This document shows positions 1 through 7,560 of a DNA stretch of 37,607 nt, piece after piece. Origin of the DNA: a virus. The stretch covers positions 1 to 37,607 of the IMG/VR virus record IMGVR_UViG_3300034066_000754; one strand, given 5' to 3'. A program made the translations under genes and the position numbers. The notes under the pieces were generated by a model. It was given only the letters and a program-made list of their open reading frames with translations, was not told the DNA's origin and ran no database searches. Position 1 is the stretch's first letter; each line of letters opens with the position of its first letter.

Positions 1-127
1 CGCCTGCAAGAAGTTTTTGTATTTGCGCCCAGAGGCGGCCCTGAGCGATTCCCGCAACCCGCCCGGCTGATACGTCTTTCCGCGCTGGCGCGTCGCGTAG
101 GGCGCGATGGGTGCGCGGCGGGCGGCC
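1..127. repeat. Terminal direct repeat, left copy
   Basis: These 127 bases are identical to 37481-37607. They lie inside the gp10-like gene, which becomes a single open frame when the two ends are joined. An exact 127-base end overlap matches a k-mer length commonly used by assemblers, so I read it as circular closure and not a biological terminal repeat. Confidence 0.95.
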
Positions 128-264
128 TCGTCGCGGATCATCTGCGCCGATTCGAGAAGCGCCTGCCTAATCGGTTCGCCGGTCGCCGTCGCCTGCAGCT
201 TGCGAAGCTGCTGCGTCAGGTCGTCAATCCCGGAAACGGTGATCGCCCGAACTTGTCGCGCCAT
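1..264 (-). CDS. HK97 gp10-like tail completion protein (N-terminal part, cut by window edge)
   Basis: This is the first 88 codons of a 179-residue protein that continues, after circular joining, at 37480-37205. It starts MARQVRAITVSGIDDL and contains the basic stretch around AARRAPIAPYATRQRGKTY typical of HK97 gp10-like proteins, which join the tail to the neck. The ATG at 264 overlaps the TAA of the head-closure gene by one base (TAATG), implying coupled translation. Position between head closure and a DUF3168-type tail terminator is the usual one for this family. The split is only an effect of where the circle was opened. Confidence 0.85.
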   Translation of the reverse strand, partial: MARQVRAITVSGIDDLTQQLRKLQATATGEPIRQALLESAQMIRDEAARRAPIAPYATRQRGKTYQPGGLRESLRAASGRKYKNFLQA

Positions 265-602
265 TAGATCAGCACCTCAGTCGCCTGCATCGTGAGCATT
301 TCGTCGCGTTCGTCAGGGTTCAGGATGCTCTTGATGTCGAAGTACCGGGTCCGGCCAGTCTTGAGGTCGTCGTAAGCGATACGCATATCCGGGGCGAGTC
401 CAGGCAGGTAGCGTAGGCGTATCGTGTGGGTCAGGTCCGCGATGACTTGCCGCGCCGCGAAGAACTCGCGCCCGTTTCCAGTCTCGACGGAGGCCCATAC
501 CTCGGCGAACGTGCCCCAGGTCTCCGTCCGGTCCCCGTCGCCCGACACGTCGATGGCCTTCTGCTCGATGCGGATCTGGTGCCGCATCGCTCCGGCCCTC
601 AC
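264..602 (-). CDS. Head closure / head-tail adaptor protein
   Basis: The product is about 112 residues and resembles the SPP1 gp16-like head closure family: an N-terminal MRAGAMRHQIRIEQ strand, the central GREFFAARQ segment, a THTIRLRYLPG strand and a C-terminal RTRYFDIKSILNPDER strand. These proteins plug the connector after DNA packaging. I chose the GTG at 602 because it overlaps the TGA of the connector gene (GTGA) and gives the family-like start; another GTG at 617 is possible. The gene sits in the standard order connector, closure, gp10, terminator. Confidence 0.85.
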   Translation of the reverse strand: MRAGAMRHQIRIEQKAIDVSGDGDRTETWGTFAEVWASVETGNGREFFAARQVIADLTHTIRLRYLPGLAPDMRIAYDDLKTGRTRYFDIKSILNPDERDEMLTMQATEVLI

Positions 603-1180
603 AGCCACACCCGCCACGGCGCAATGAGTGCGGAGACGGCGAAGGGCAGTTCGGCCTCATCGACTGCGGCCGTCGTGCCCACGATGACCGCTTCGCGGTT
701 CTCGTAGAAGTGCGAGGCCAGCATTCGGATAGCTTGCTTCAGTGGCAGCGGGACAGATGCCGCGTTATTCCAGCCGCAAACGAACTGAACTTCGATGGGG
801 TCGGTGGTTTCAAGCGTGTCCGTGGGCCAGGTCTTGTTGTATTTGAGCCGCAGAAGTCCAGGAGTGCGAAGCGACACGGCGTACTCGGTCGTCGGTAGCG
901 TGGTCTGGGTTCCCGCCGTGTTGGTGTACTTGAGGTGAGTGACCGAAACGAGCGGAGAGTAGGGGAGTGCGATCTCCCCAGAGGCCGGGAAGCCGTCCAA
1001 GAACAGCTTCCAGGTCTGCTGGAGAAATCGACGGTTACAGATCGTTTCCAAGTGTGACGCCGCCGCGTGGATGTATGGCTGTAGCTGGTCGAGAGGCTGG
1101 CCCTTAGCGCGTGCGTGCGCCTCGAACTCAGCTTCATACAGCGGCCATTCAGTTGGCGGCGTTACGAGTTGGAGGTTCAT
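599..1180 (-). CDS. Head-tail connector (gp6-like adaptor)
   Basis: The 193-residue product matches phage gp6-like connectors: a helical N-terminal half containing an IHAAASHLETICNRRFLQQT segment, a strand-rich middle (LPYSPLVSVTHLKY), and a C-terminal helix (PLKQAIRMLASHFYENRE) that packs on the portal ring. The family forms the ring just below the portal. The ATG at 1180 follows the upstream stop by three bases. Position after the capsid gene and before the closure gene supports the call. Confidence 0.85.
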   Translation of the reverse strand: MNLQLVTPPTEWPLYEAEFEAHARAKGQPLDQLQPYIHAAASHLETICNRRFLQQTWKLFLDGFPASGEIALPYSPLVSVTHLKYTNTAGTQTTLPTTEYAVSLRTPGLLRLKYNKTWPTDTLETTDPIEVQFVCGWNNAASVPLPLKQAIRMLASHFYENREAVIVGTTAAVDEAELPFAVSALIAPWRVWL

Positions 1181-1183
1181 GGT

Positions 1184-1660
1184 TCAGGCGATTTCAGTTG
1201 CGGTCGTCGAGCCACCGAAGCGCGGGCCAGCCAGGGCGATAGCGATGCCGCCGAGAACCGGCGAGTCCACCACTTCCACGGCCTTGAGGCGCACGAACTG
1301 GTAACCAGTCGCCGCCAACTGTTCCGTCGCCACCTGGATCACGTAAATCTGACTCGAACCGGCCGTGGTCGCAAAACCAGCCGCCGCGCGGGCCGTCATC
1401 GCGCCCTGAATGTCGGTCGAAGTGATCGACTTCGAGAAGAACGGAACCGCCGTAGCGTTGGTGCCGCTAACGTCGTCGCAGGCCTCAACCGTGATCGTCG
1501 AGGTGCCGGTGGTACCGACACCCTTGTACACGATGAAGATGGCCGATTGGTGATTCGCCATGTCCACAATGTCCGAAGTGACCGTACCCGAAAAGGCATC
1601 GGCCACCGGGTCAAGGCCCTTGATGAAGTGCAGATTGTTCAGAAGTTCGTAGGGAATCAT
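1184..1660 (-). CDS. Small virion protein of unknown function, possible capsid decoration protein
   Basis: The product is 158 residues, rich in Thr, Ala, Gly and Val, and apparently all beta. It contains an IFIVYKGVGTTGTSTITVEA stretch and ends in a Gly/Thr-rich tail. It is preceded by a good ribosome site (GGAGG, 7 bases before ATG) and lies directly after the major capsid gene. In HK97-like phages this slot often holds decoration or head-fibre proteins, which is the only basis for the suggested role. No motif gives a function by itself. Confidence 0.55.
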   Translation of the reverse strand: MIPYELLNNLHFIKGLDPVADAFSGTVTSDIVDMANHQSAIFIVYKGVGTTGTSTITVEACDDVSGTNATAVPFFSKSITSTDIQGAMTARAAAGFATTAGSSQIYVIQVATEQLAATGYQFVRLKAVEVVDSPVLGGIAIALAGPRFGGSTTATEIA

Positions 1661-1672
1661 CTCGTGTCCTCC

Positions 1673-2980
1673 TTAGGCGCGAGCGTCAACCGTGACAAAC
1701 GGCGACAGGGTGCTGGAGCCCTTGAAGGGCGTAATGGGTTGCTTGATGGCAGACTGCCCATTCACGTCGATGGACCACTTGAATGTCATTTCGTCGTAAA
1801 TGAAACGGAAGTGCATAGACTGCGCCGCCCGCACGCCGCCCTTGGTGATGGTGACGTACTTGGACAGGTTCGCCAGAACCACGTCGCCCTTGTCGCCGAG
1901 GGTTTCGGCCTGCTCCACCGGGATCACCGGGAAGCCGAGGAACGTGCCGTACTGAATCGCACCGGCGACGCTGCCGTTCGGCAGGAACACCGGCTGCTGG
2001 CCGATGGTCATCAAAGGGAACTGGCCGATGACATCGGGGTTGCAAAGCCACACGATCCGATCGCCCGGTTCGCGGTAGAGGCGGGACAGCATCGACGTCG
2101 CGTTTTCGATCACGAACGTGTCAGCCGCCTGGCCGCTCTTCTTCGCCACGCTGACCATCAGGGCGCCGCCGAAGTTCTGAACGCTGAAGCCGAGGGGTTT
2201 GCCGACGCCGTCGCCGCGCCAGATGGCATCGTCCAACTTGAAGGCGATTTCGGAAGCGAAAGCGTTCTCGAAGACAGCAGCCATCGCCGGGGCGTTCCGC
2301 AGAAGTCGCTCGGTCGCATACGCCAAGCACTTCAGCGATTCAAGCCGGATTTCGTGGCGTGAGAGCTTCGGCTTCGTCGCGGTCGGGGCGTCGGCCTCGC
2401 CGGTCCAGTAAGCCTGCACGCCGCCGAAACGGGAACCGTTCGCGCGGCTGGTCTCGTCGATGTACGGCAGTTCGAGTGAGTCACTGCCTTCGCCAATCGG
2501 GATCTGATTCGTCAGCGGGAAGATCCGCGCCGTCTCGCGAGCGCGATTCAGAAGCGCCGTCGAAAAGTCGGTGCCGACAGCGAAGCCGCCGTCAGCCGGA
2601 ACGGCCGAGGATGCGCCGGTCGGGCTCAGTTGCTCATACAGCCGCTTGTCAACGTTGCCGCCGAGACCCTGGAATGCGTCGCGCGGGGACATCGCGCAGG
2701 CGATGGCGAAAAGATTCTCGCCGAGGCTGGCAAATGGCCGCTTGGCTTCGTTGTCGCTCGTCACCCGGCCGGGTTCGCGCGAAGCGTTGGCTTTCGCCCG
2801 GTTTTCGAGGTTTTCGACAGCCGCAAGCTGTTCCTTGACGGTCTCCAGTTCGGCCTCTTTGGCATCGACAGCCGCGAGGTGCGCAACCGGATCGGCAGCG
2901 CCAGCGGAAGCCGACAAAAGCGCACTGTACTCAGTTTCCAGCGCGGAAATGCTCGACAGAAGTTCTCGTTTGTTCTTCAT
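1673..2980 (-). CDS. Major capsid protein, HK97 fold, with N-terminal scaffolding domain
   Basis: The product is 435 residues. Residues 1-80 are a charged Leu/Glu/Ala-rich coiled-coil delta domain that acts as internal scaffold in HK97-type phages and is cut off by the protease encoded next door. The rest carries family features: a GGFAVGTDFSTALLNRARET region that begins the mature shell domain, ELPYIDETSR, the long spine helix around ECLAYATERLL-like residues (LKCLAYATERLLRNAP), DDAIWRGDGVGKPLGF in the P-domain, and a C-terminal FRFIYDEMTFKW strand. A ribosome site AAGGAG precedes ATG. It is the most certain structural gene here. Confidence 0.96.
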   Translation of the reverse strand: MKNKRELLSSISALETEYSALLSASAGAADPVAHLAAVDAKEAELETVKEQLAAVENLENRAKANASREPGRVTSDNEAKRPFASLGENLFAIACAMSPRDAFQGLGGNVDKRLYEQLSPTGASSAVPADGGFAVGTDFSTALLNRARETARIFPLTNQIPIGEGSDSLELPYIDETSRANGSRFGGVQAYWTGEADAPTATKPKLSRHEIRLESLKCLAYATERLLRNAPAMAAVFENAFASEIAFKLDDAIWRGDGVGKPLGFSVQNFGGALMVSVAKKSGQAADTFVIENATSMLSRLYREPGDRIVWLCNPDVIGQFPLMTIGQQPVFLPNGSVAGAIQYGTFLGFPVIPVEQAETLGDKGDVVLANLSKYVTITKGGVRAAQSMHFRFIYDEMTFKWSIDVNGQSAIKQPITPFKGSSTLSPFVTVDARA

Positions 2981-2989
2981 GTCTACTCC

Positions 2990-3607
2990 TTAAATTCGCC
3001 CCAACACACGCCAACGCCGCTCGCGCAACGCCAACTGATGCAGGGCTTTGTTTTTCTCCGCGCTGTACGCGGTAGAAGCTTCGGCGGCCAGTCGCTGACT
3101 AGCCATCAAAAATTGGGCGTTCGGGTCAGCCCCCAGCGGGACAACGCTGATTTCGTAGGGCTTCCACTTCGTCGCCATGTAGTGCTTGCGATCCTTCGGC
3201 GAATCCTTCGACAGTTCGATGTCGAGGATCTGCACGCCCATGGACACGTTGCGGAGCGTGCCCTCCTGGATGCGCTGCCAGATCGGCTCGACGTCTTCGG
3301 CTTCGGAGATCCGCAGCGTTGCCTCGTAGCCGCGCCCGGTGCGCTCGGCCGACTCCACCGAACCGATAACATTCTTGGCTTCGTAGGACTGGTGACCGTC
3401 GAGAACCGGCGCGCCAATCACGCTCGACAAGTCAGCTCCGCCGAGGTCGAAAGACAAGTCGTACTCTTCGCCCGTGAACCAGTTGAAGCGGTCAACCTTC
3501 GCGCCGGAGTAGAACAGAACGCGCCGCAGTCGAGGCGCGGTTTCGTCCGCGTCCATCGGGGCGAGCACCGCCGTAGGGCACTGTAATAGTTGCTCGATTG
3601 TCTTCAT
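2990..3607 (-). CDS. Prohead maturation protease (HK97 gp4-like serine protease)
   Basis: The product is 205 residues with the herpesvirus-assemblin-like protease layout: His72 in LDGHQSYE, Ser122 in LRNVSMGV, and the conserved YEISVVPLGADPNAQ segment after residue 150. The enzyme cleaves the capsid delta domain inside the prohead and then itself. The ATG overlaps the portal stop by ATGA, and the capsid gene follows nine bases later, giving the usual portal-protease-capsid order. The residue assigned as third catalytic position is not certain from reading alone. Confidence 0.93.
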   Translation of the reverse strand: MKTIEQLLQCPTAVLAPMDADETAPRLRRVLFYSGAKVDRFNWFTGEEYDLSFDLGGADLSSVIGAPVLDGHQSYEAKNVIGSVESAERTGRGYEATLRISEAEDVEPIWQRIQEGTLRNVSMGVQILDIELSKDSPKDRKHYMATKWKPYEISVVPLGADPNAQFLMASQRLAAEASTAYSAEKNKALHQLALRERRWRVLGRI

Positions 3608-4806
3608 TGCTGCACGCCTCCTGCGAACTGCCCCGCTTGCTCAACCGGCACCATCGCGCCTTGAATCAGGTACTTCTCGCCGCCGTCGTAAGGGTTCAGG
3701 TTTTCCTTGGCGCGAATCTCGTTCGCGTTCAGCACGCCAATATTTCGCAGCGTGCTGTAGAACGTGCCGCGGCTCGCTGCATCGCCGCGCAACAGCGCGT
3801 CCATGTTGAACTCGGCGTAGTACAGCGCCGCTTCGCGCGGGCCGAAGAGCTGCATCTTGATCCGCTTCTCGATGCGCGTCAGCCAAGGCCGGATCGTGTG
3901 GGTCGCAAAGTCAATTCCCTGATGCTCGATGTTGTTATTGGTCGAGCGTGTCAGGTCCTGGATCATGTGCGGCGGGACGCGATAGATAGAGCAGATATCA
4001 GACTTCTGGTACTGTCTGAGCTCCAGGAACTGCATGTCCCTGTGATTGATCGAAACCGTCTTGATCTCCCCGCCCTGCTCAAGCACGCCGATCTTGCCCG
4101 CGTTCTTCACGCCGCCGAACTCCTGGAGAAACCACGTTTGAAGGTTTTTCCTCGCCTCATTCGACAGCGCCTGCGGAACCGTCAGATAGGCCGGGGGCGT
4201 GGCGTTATTGCGGAAGAAGTTCGCCCCATACGATTCAGCGTCAAGCGTCATCCCGATGCTCTGCGCCATGTAGGTGACGGGCGAAAACCCAGTCAGGTAG
4301 TCTTCGCCGTCGTAGCCTAGGCCGGGGATGTGAAAGATATCCGAGGCCGTGTACTGATCTTGGCCGTAGGTGTACACCAGAATGCCGGTTTGCTTGTCGC
4401 GCTTTACCGACATCTTCGAAGGGTCCATCGGCACAAGCCGCGTCACGTCGCCGCGCATGTTCGTGTAAATGCGCGCGTAGAAGTTGCCCTGCAGGCAGAG
4501 GCACTTCGCGGCGAGCTCCCAGAACTCAAACGCGCTCATGTCGTCGTTCGGCGAGTCGTGGAGCAGATAGTATAGAGCGTGGTTGCGGTCGATCTCCCGG
4601 CCGTCCCGCGTGCGCCGGTAGACGCCACACGGCAAGCTTCCAATGGTCTCGGCAATCACACGGACGCAGGCCCAGACAGCCGACAGGCGCATCGCCGAAT
4701 CAGCAGACACACCGAAGGTGTACCCGCTCACCGGCTTGTACCAGAAGTCGTTATCAGGAGGGGGTGTTGCCCCCAGCTTGACCATCATTCGTCCGAAAAG
4801 ATTCAT
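3604..4806 (-). CDS. Portal protein, HK97 family
   Basis: The product is about 400 residues and contains the HK97/SPP1 portal signature: SAVWACVRVIAETIGSLP near residue 45, a HALYYLLHDSPND segment, WELAAKCLCLQGNFYARI, and GFSPVTYMAQSIG. The portal forms the twelve-fold DNA entry ring and docks the terminase. I chose ATG at 4806; a GTG at 4812 overlapping the terminase TGA is an alternative. Neither has a strong ribosome site, so translation is probably coupled to the terminase gene. Confidence 0.94.
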   Translation of the reverse strand: MNLFGRMMVKLGATPPPDNDFWYKPVSGYTFGVSADSAMRLSAVWACVRVIAETIGSLPCGVYRRTRDGREIDRNHALYYLLHDSPNDDMSAFEFWELAAKCLCLQGNFYARIYTNMRGDVTRLVPMDPSKMSVKRDKQTGILVYTYGQDQYTASDIFHIPGLGYDGEDYLTGFSPVTYMAQSIGMTLDAESYGANFFRNNATPPAYLTVPQALSNEARKNLQTWFLQEFGGVKNAGKIGVLEQGGEIKTVSINHRDMQFLELRQYQKSDICSIYRVPPHMIQDLTRSTNNNIEHQGIDFATHTIRPWLTRIEKRIKMQLFGPREAALYYAEFNMDALLRGDAASRGTFYSTLRNIGVLNANEIRAKENLNPYDGGEKYLIQGAMVPVEQAGQFAGGVQQ

Positions 4807-4808
4807 GC

Positions 4809-6389
4809 TCACCAAGAAACTGAAACCGGCATCCGGTCTTCGTACACTGAGCGGTCCGAGTCGGGACCCATGACCATGATTCCCGTCGCCATAACTGCTG
4901 CAATTACAAGGTCGTTTCGAGTGCTGTCGCGATTGACCTCAGCGTGAACTGGCTTAATATTTCCGGCTGGATCAAAAGCCACCTCGGTGCAGTCAATACA
5001 CCAGCGGAATATCTGACTGCCGCTGTGGACCAAGCGCCTTCCGTAAACCAGCGCCTCGAATCGCTTCGCGGCTGGCGACATCGAAATAAAACCTTGGCCG
5101 AACTCGATAACTTTTAGGCCCGCTCGCTGAAGCGCTTGCGCTGTATCATTGGCACCGTAGCGATCAAAGGCAATCGCCTCGATTCGGTACTTCTCGTAAA
5201 GCTCTAGAATGTGGGCGACTATAAAAGCCCCATCAACCACATTGCCCGACGTGAGAATTACATCCCCATCGTTCGCCCATATGTCATAGCGAACGCCGTC
5301 ATGCCTTGATTTTTGGTGAACAACACCATCGGGCAGATAAGCCCACGCTCTGTAATAGACCTTGCCCTGGTACGGCCAGCACAGGCAAAAAGCGTTAAGG
5401 TCCCTTGTCGATGCAAGGTCTAGCCCGCCGTAACACGGAACGCCTGTCAAATCGGGAATGTCTCCCGCGCACTCATCCCATTCGTGTAGAGAGATCCATT
5501 GCGAGCGAACAGATGTCCACTGGTTCAAGTACAGCCGTCTGAATTTGTTTTGCAGTTCGGGGCGAGCTAATGCCTGCTGGAACTCTTCTTCGTAATCGTC
5601 TAACGACTGAAGAATCCCAAGCGTGGGCAATGCCTGCGGCCATAGCGATTTATCTGTCCAGTCCGCATCTGGCGCGACTTCGTAAATCAGCGGAAAATAC
5701 GATTCGTCTATTACTTGCCCAGACAATACCCGTTTTGCATACTTGTACTCTTCATAGCAAATGCTTTGTTGGTTCTGCCCAGCGGTTGTGATGGCAACCC
5801 ACAACGGATTCCGGCGCGACTTGCTGCCGGTCGTCAGGGCGTCGTATAGCTCCCTCTCTGCCGTTCCCCAAACGTGGAGCTCGTCGAAGACGACCAGCGA
5901 GGGGTTGTAACCGTGCTTACCAGCGCCGTCGCTGCTCAGTGCGCGGATCGTGCTGCCGGTTTCCTTGTGCCGGATCAGCTTTCGTGATTCGGTAATCTGT
6001 ACCAGCGGTTCTAGATCCGGGTGAATCCGGATCATCGAAGCCACCGCATCGAAGCAGATGCTGGCCTGGTCGCGGTCCTTCGCCGCCATGTAGATTTCTT
6101 GGTTTGGCTCCGGGCTCAGGAAGAACTCGGCTATGACCAGCGCCGCTACCGTCTGAGTCTTTGCCTGCTTGCGGCCCATCGAGCAGTACGACTTGCGGTA
6201 TACGCGCCGGCCGTCTGACCGCTTCCAGCCGAGGAGGTTGGCAATCAGCTTACGCGAGTGCGGCAGGAGCACGAACGGCTCTGGCTCGCCGCTCTTGGTT
6301 GACTTCGTCAGCGTCAACGTGCCGATCAGCGTCTCTGCCAGCGATACCGCGTCCTGGTCGAACCAGATACTACGCTCGCTGTTTCGCAA
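4809..6389 (-). CDS. terL: Terminase large subunit (packaging ATPase and nuclease)
   Basis: The product is 526 residues. The ATPase half shows a deviant Walker A around residues 69-79 (CSMGRKQAKTQ), Walker B LVVFDE at 165-170, and the ITTAGQ coupling motif at 200-205. The nuclease half has acidic residues D324 (GGLDLASTRD), D409 (AIAFDRYG) and D493 (RNDLVIAA), fitting an RNase H fold. The apparent start is TTG at 6389, inside the end of the small subunit gene; no ATG is available in a sensible place. The gene is visibly more AT-rich than the capsid genes, which suggests a separate ancestry. Confidence 0.95.
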   Translation of the reverse strand: MRNSERSIWFDQDAVSLAETLIGTLTLTKSTKSGEPEPFVLLPHSRKLIANLLGWKRSDGRRVYRKSYCSMGRKQAKTQTVAALVIAEFFLSPEPNQEIYMAAKDRDQASICFDAVASMIRIHPDLEPLVQITESRKLIRHKETGSTIRALSSDGAGKHGYNPSLVVFDELHVWGTAERELYDALTTGSKSRRNPLWVAITTAGQNQQSICYEEYKYAKRVLSGQVIDESYFPLIYEVAPDADWTDKSLWPQALPTLGILQSLDDYEEEFQQALARPELQNKFRRLYLNQWTSVRSQWISLHEWDECAGDIPDLTGVPCYGGLDLASTRDLNAFCLCWPYQGKVYYRAWAYLPDGVVHQKSRHDGVRYDIWANDGDVILTSGNVVDGAFIVAHILELYEKYRIEAIAFDRYGANDTAQALQRAGLKVIEFGQGFISMSPAAKRFEALVYGRRLVHSGSQIFRWCIDCTEVAFDPAGNIKPVHAEVNRDSTRNDLVIAAVMATGIMVMGPDSDRSVYEDRMPVSVSW

Positions 6390-6753
6390 GCTCTAACACC
6401 GTTGCGGCCGCGCTCTTGGCCTTTTGTTTCTTCACGTCTCGAACCCCAGCCCGAGCCCGATTACGCGGACCCATGTTCAACTGCGCCCGAAGCTCATCTA
6501 TCTCCCGCTGAATGGCCAGCCACTCACGGTTATCTGTCACCGCGTCGCGCCGAATCATCGCGTTCGCGAGGTCCGCGTACTGCTCGGAGTCAACCTGAAG
6601 GATCGAAACATTCGAGCGCCGGTTCTGATCGACGAGGCGCGCGAACAGCTTTTTGGCCTTCGGCGTCAATCCGGGCGGAGGCGTGATTTCCTCCTGGATC
6701 AACTGCACCTCTTTGGCCGGGTCGATGCGCGGCTGGAATCCTCTGGCTCCCAT
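6370..6753 (-). CDS. terS: Terminase small subunit, P27 family
   Basis: The product is 127 residues with the P27-type pattern: PPGLTPKAKKLFARLVDQ near the N-terminus, a helical core (YADLANAMIRRDAV), and a C-terminal basic tail starting GPRNRARAGVRDVKKQ. Small terminases recognise the packaging site and regulate the large subunit. It lies directly upstream of terL and overlaps it by 20 bases. The ribosome site is weak. The 93-base gap before it probably holds the cos site. Confidence 0.9.
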   Translation of the reverse strand: MGARGFQPRIDPAKEVQLIQEEITPPPGLTPKAKKLFARLVDQNRRSNVSILQVDSEQYADLANAMIRRDAVTDNREWLAIQREIDELRAQLNMGPRNRARAGVRDVKKQKAKSAAATVLELAKQRA

Positions 6754-6846
6754 ATTTCTACTTCTGTAGTACCTTTTCGGAAAGTTTCGACTTTATCGCA
6801 CGCGATGGCGAACTTGGTGCTGCGTAAGAACTTGTAAGGATTAGGG
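6754..6846. other. Candidate cos / packaging-site region between HNH and terS
   Basis: This is the only real gap in the packaging module. It contains an imperfect palindrome, outer arms GTTTCG at 6784-6789 and CGAAC at 6809-6813, inner arms ATCGC at 6795-6799 and GCGAT at 6802-6806. In HK97 the HNH gene and terS flank cos in this same order, so a cleavage site here is plausible. There is no read-end evidence in a sequence alone. Confidence 0.35.
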
Positions 6847-7170
6847 TTACCCCTCCCTTCTGATCCTCACCTCTGCCGCCGTCTTCCGTGCATGGCATCG
6901 CAGGCACAGCGCTTGCAGGTTCGACCGGTCAAGCCTCGTCCCACCATCAGCCAGCGCGACGATGTGGTCTACCATCTGCGAGGCGTTTATCTGGCAGTGT
7001 CGGCAGATTGGCTCTTCTGCGCGAACCATGCGGGACAGCCGTTCCCATGTGGCATCGTATCCACGCCGGGTAGAGTCTGGTCTTAGGTCAGGTGCTCGCT
7101 GTTGCTCGGGGCATCTACCCTGGTGCGCTGCTCTGCAGCGTGGGCACCAGACGGGCGGGGCGGTGGGCAT
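6847..7170 (-). CDS. HNH endonuclease, terminase-associated
   Basis: The product is 107 residues. An N-terminal pair of cysteines (WCPRC) precedes the HNH core: zinc cysteines C56, C59, C89 and C92, catalytic VDHIVALADGG with D68-H69, Asn84 in RSNLQ and His93 in CLRCHARKT. Small HNH enzymes next to terS/terL assist cos cleavage in HK97-like phages. The ATG follows directly after the stop of the upstream nuclease-like gene (TGAATG). Confidence 0.92.
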   Translation of the reverse strand: MPTAPPVWCPRCRAAHQGRCPEQQRAPDLRPDSTRRGYDATWERLSRMVRAEEPICRHCQINASQMVDHIVALADGGTRLDRSNLQALCLRCHARKTAAEVRIRREG

Positions 7171-7554
7171 TCACTCAACCAGCTTTAATCGAGCGTCTAC
7201 TAAGGCCGTCACGGGGACAAGCACGCCTTTGTAGTTGTTGTTATCGCCGCCGCTTTTGACCTCGCCCATCTTGAAATACTGCCTCGCTACTCTCTTTAGC
7301 TTGGCGGTGGGTACGATTAACCATTCATCGTCGTTGTACTCAAAGGCGTAGTAACCGGCTTTCGTAACGGCAATACCACTAGGCCTGCCCTTTTGCTCGA
7401 ATTCAATGAAGAGATTGCCAGTGCTTCTGCACTTGCCATCCGATTTGACTTCGACGAGCTTTTCCCCACGGAGAATCGCCGAGATTGCATCCTCTCGTGA
7501 TTGGCCGTGTTTAAGGTCGAGGTCAAAGCCTTCTCTGGCTTTGCCTATGGACAA
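7171..7554 (-). CDS. PD-(D/E)XK-like small nuclease
   Basis: The product is 127 residues. KLVEVKSDGKCRSTGNLFIE carries the E-V-K core of PD-(D/E)XK folds, and the following strands, ending GRPSGIAVTKAGYYAF, match a family of small phage resolvase/nuclease-like proteins. A likely upstream acid is in FDLDLKHG. The start is a TTG six bases after the preceding stop, with a poor ribosome site, so it is probably coupled to the methyltransferase gene. Substrate is unknown; debranching or resolution before packaging is a reasonable guess. Confidence 0.6.
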   Translation of the reverse strand: MSIGKAREGFDLDLKHGQSREDAISAILRGEKLVEVKSDGKCRSTGNLFIEFEQKGRPSGIAVTKAGYYAFEYNDDEWLIVPTAKLKRVARQYFKMGEVKSGGDNNNYKGVLVPVTALVDARLKLVE

Positions 7555-7560
7555 TGGTTT

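Noticed and set aside
1-127. True virion terminal redundancy
   Set aside because: The repeat is exactly 127 bases, lies inside a gene, and the expected ends are near terS; circular closure is simpler.
1115-2362. Long plus-strand frames (for example 1115-2362, 2630-3586, 25386-26714)
   Set aside because: They lie antisense to well-recognised minus-strand genes, lack ribosome sites and have Arg-rich, low-complexity composition typical of shadows in GC-rich DNA.
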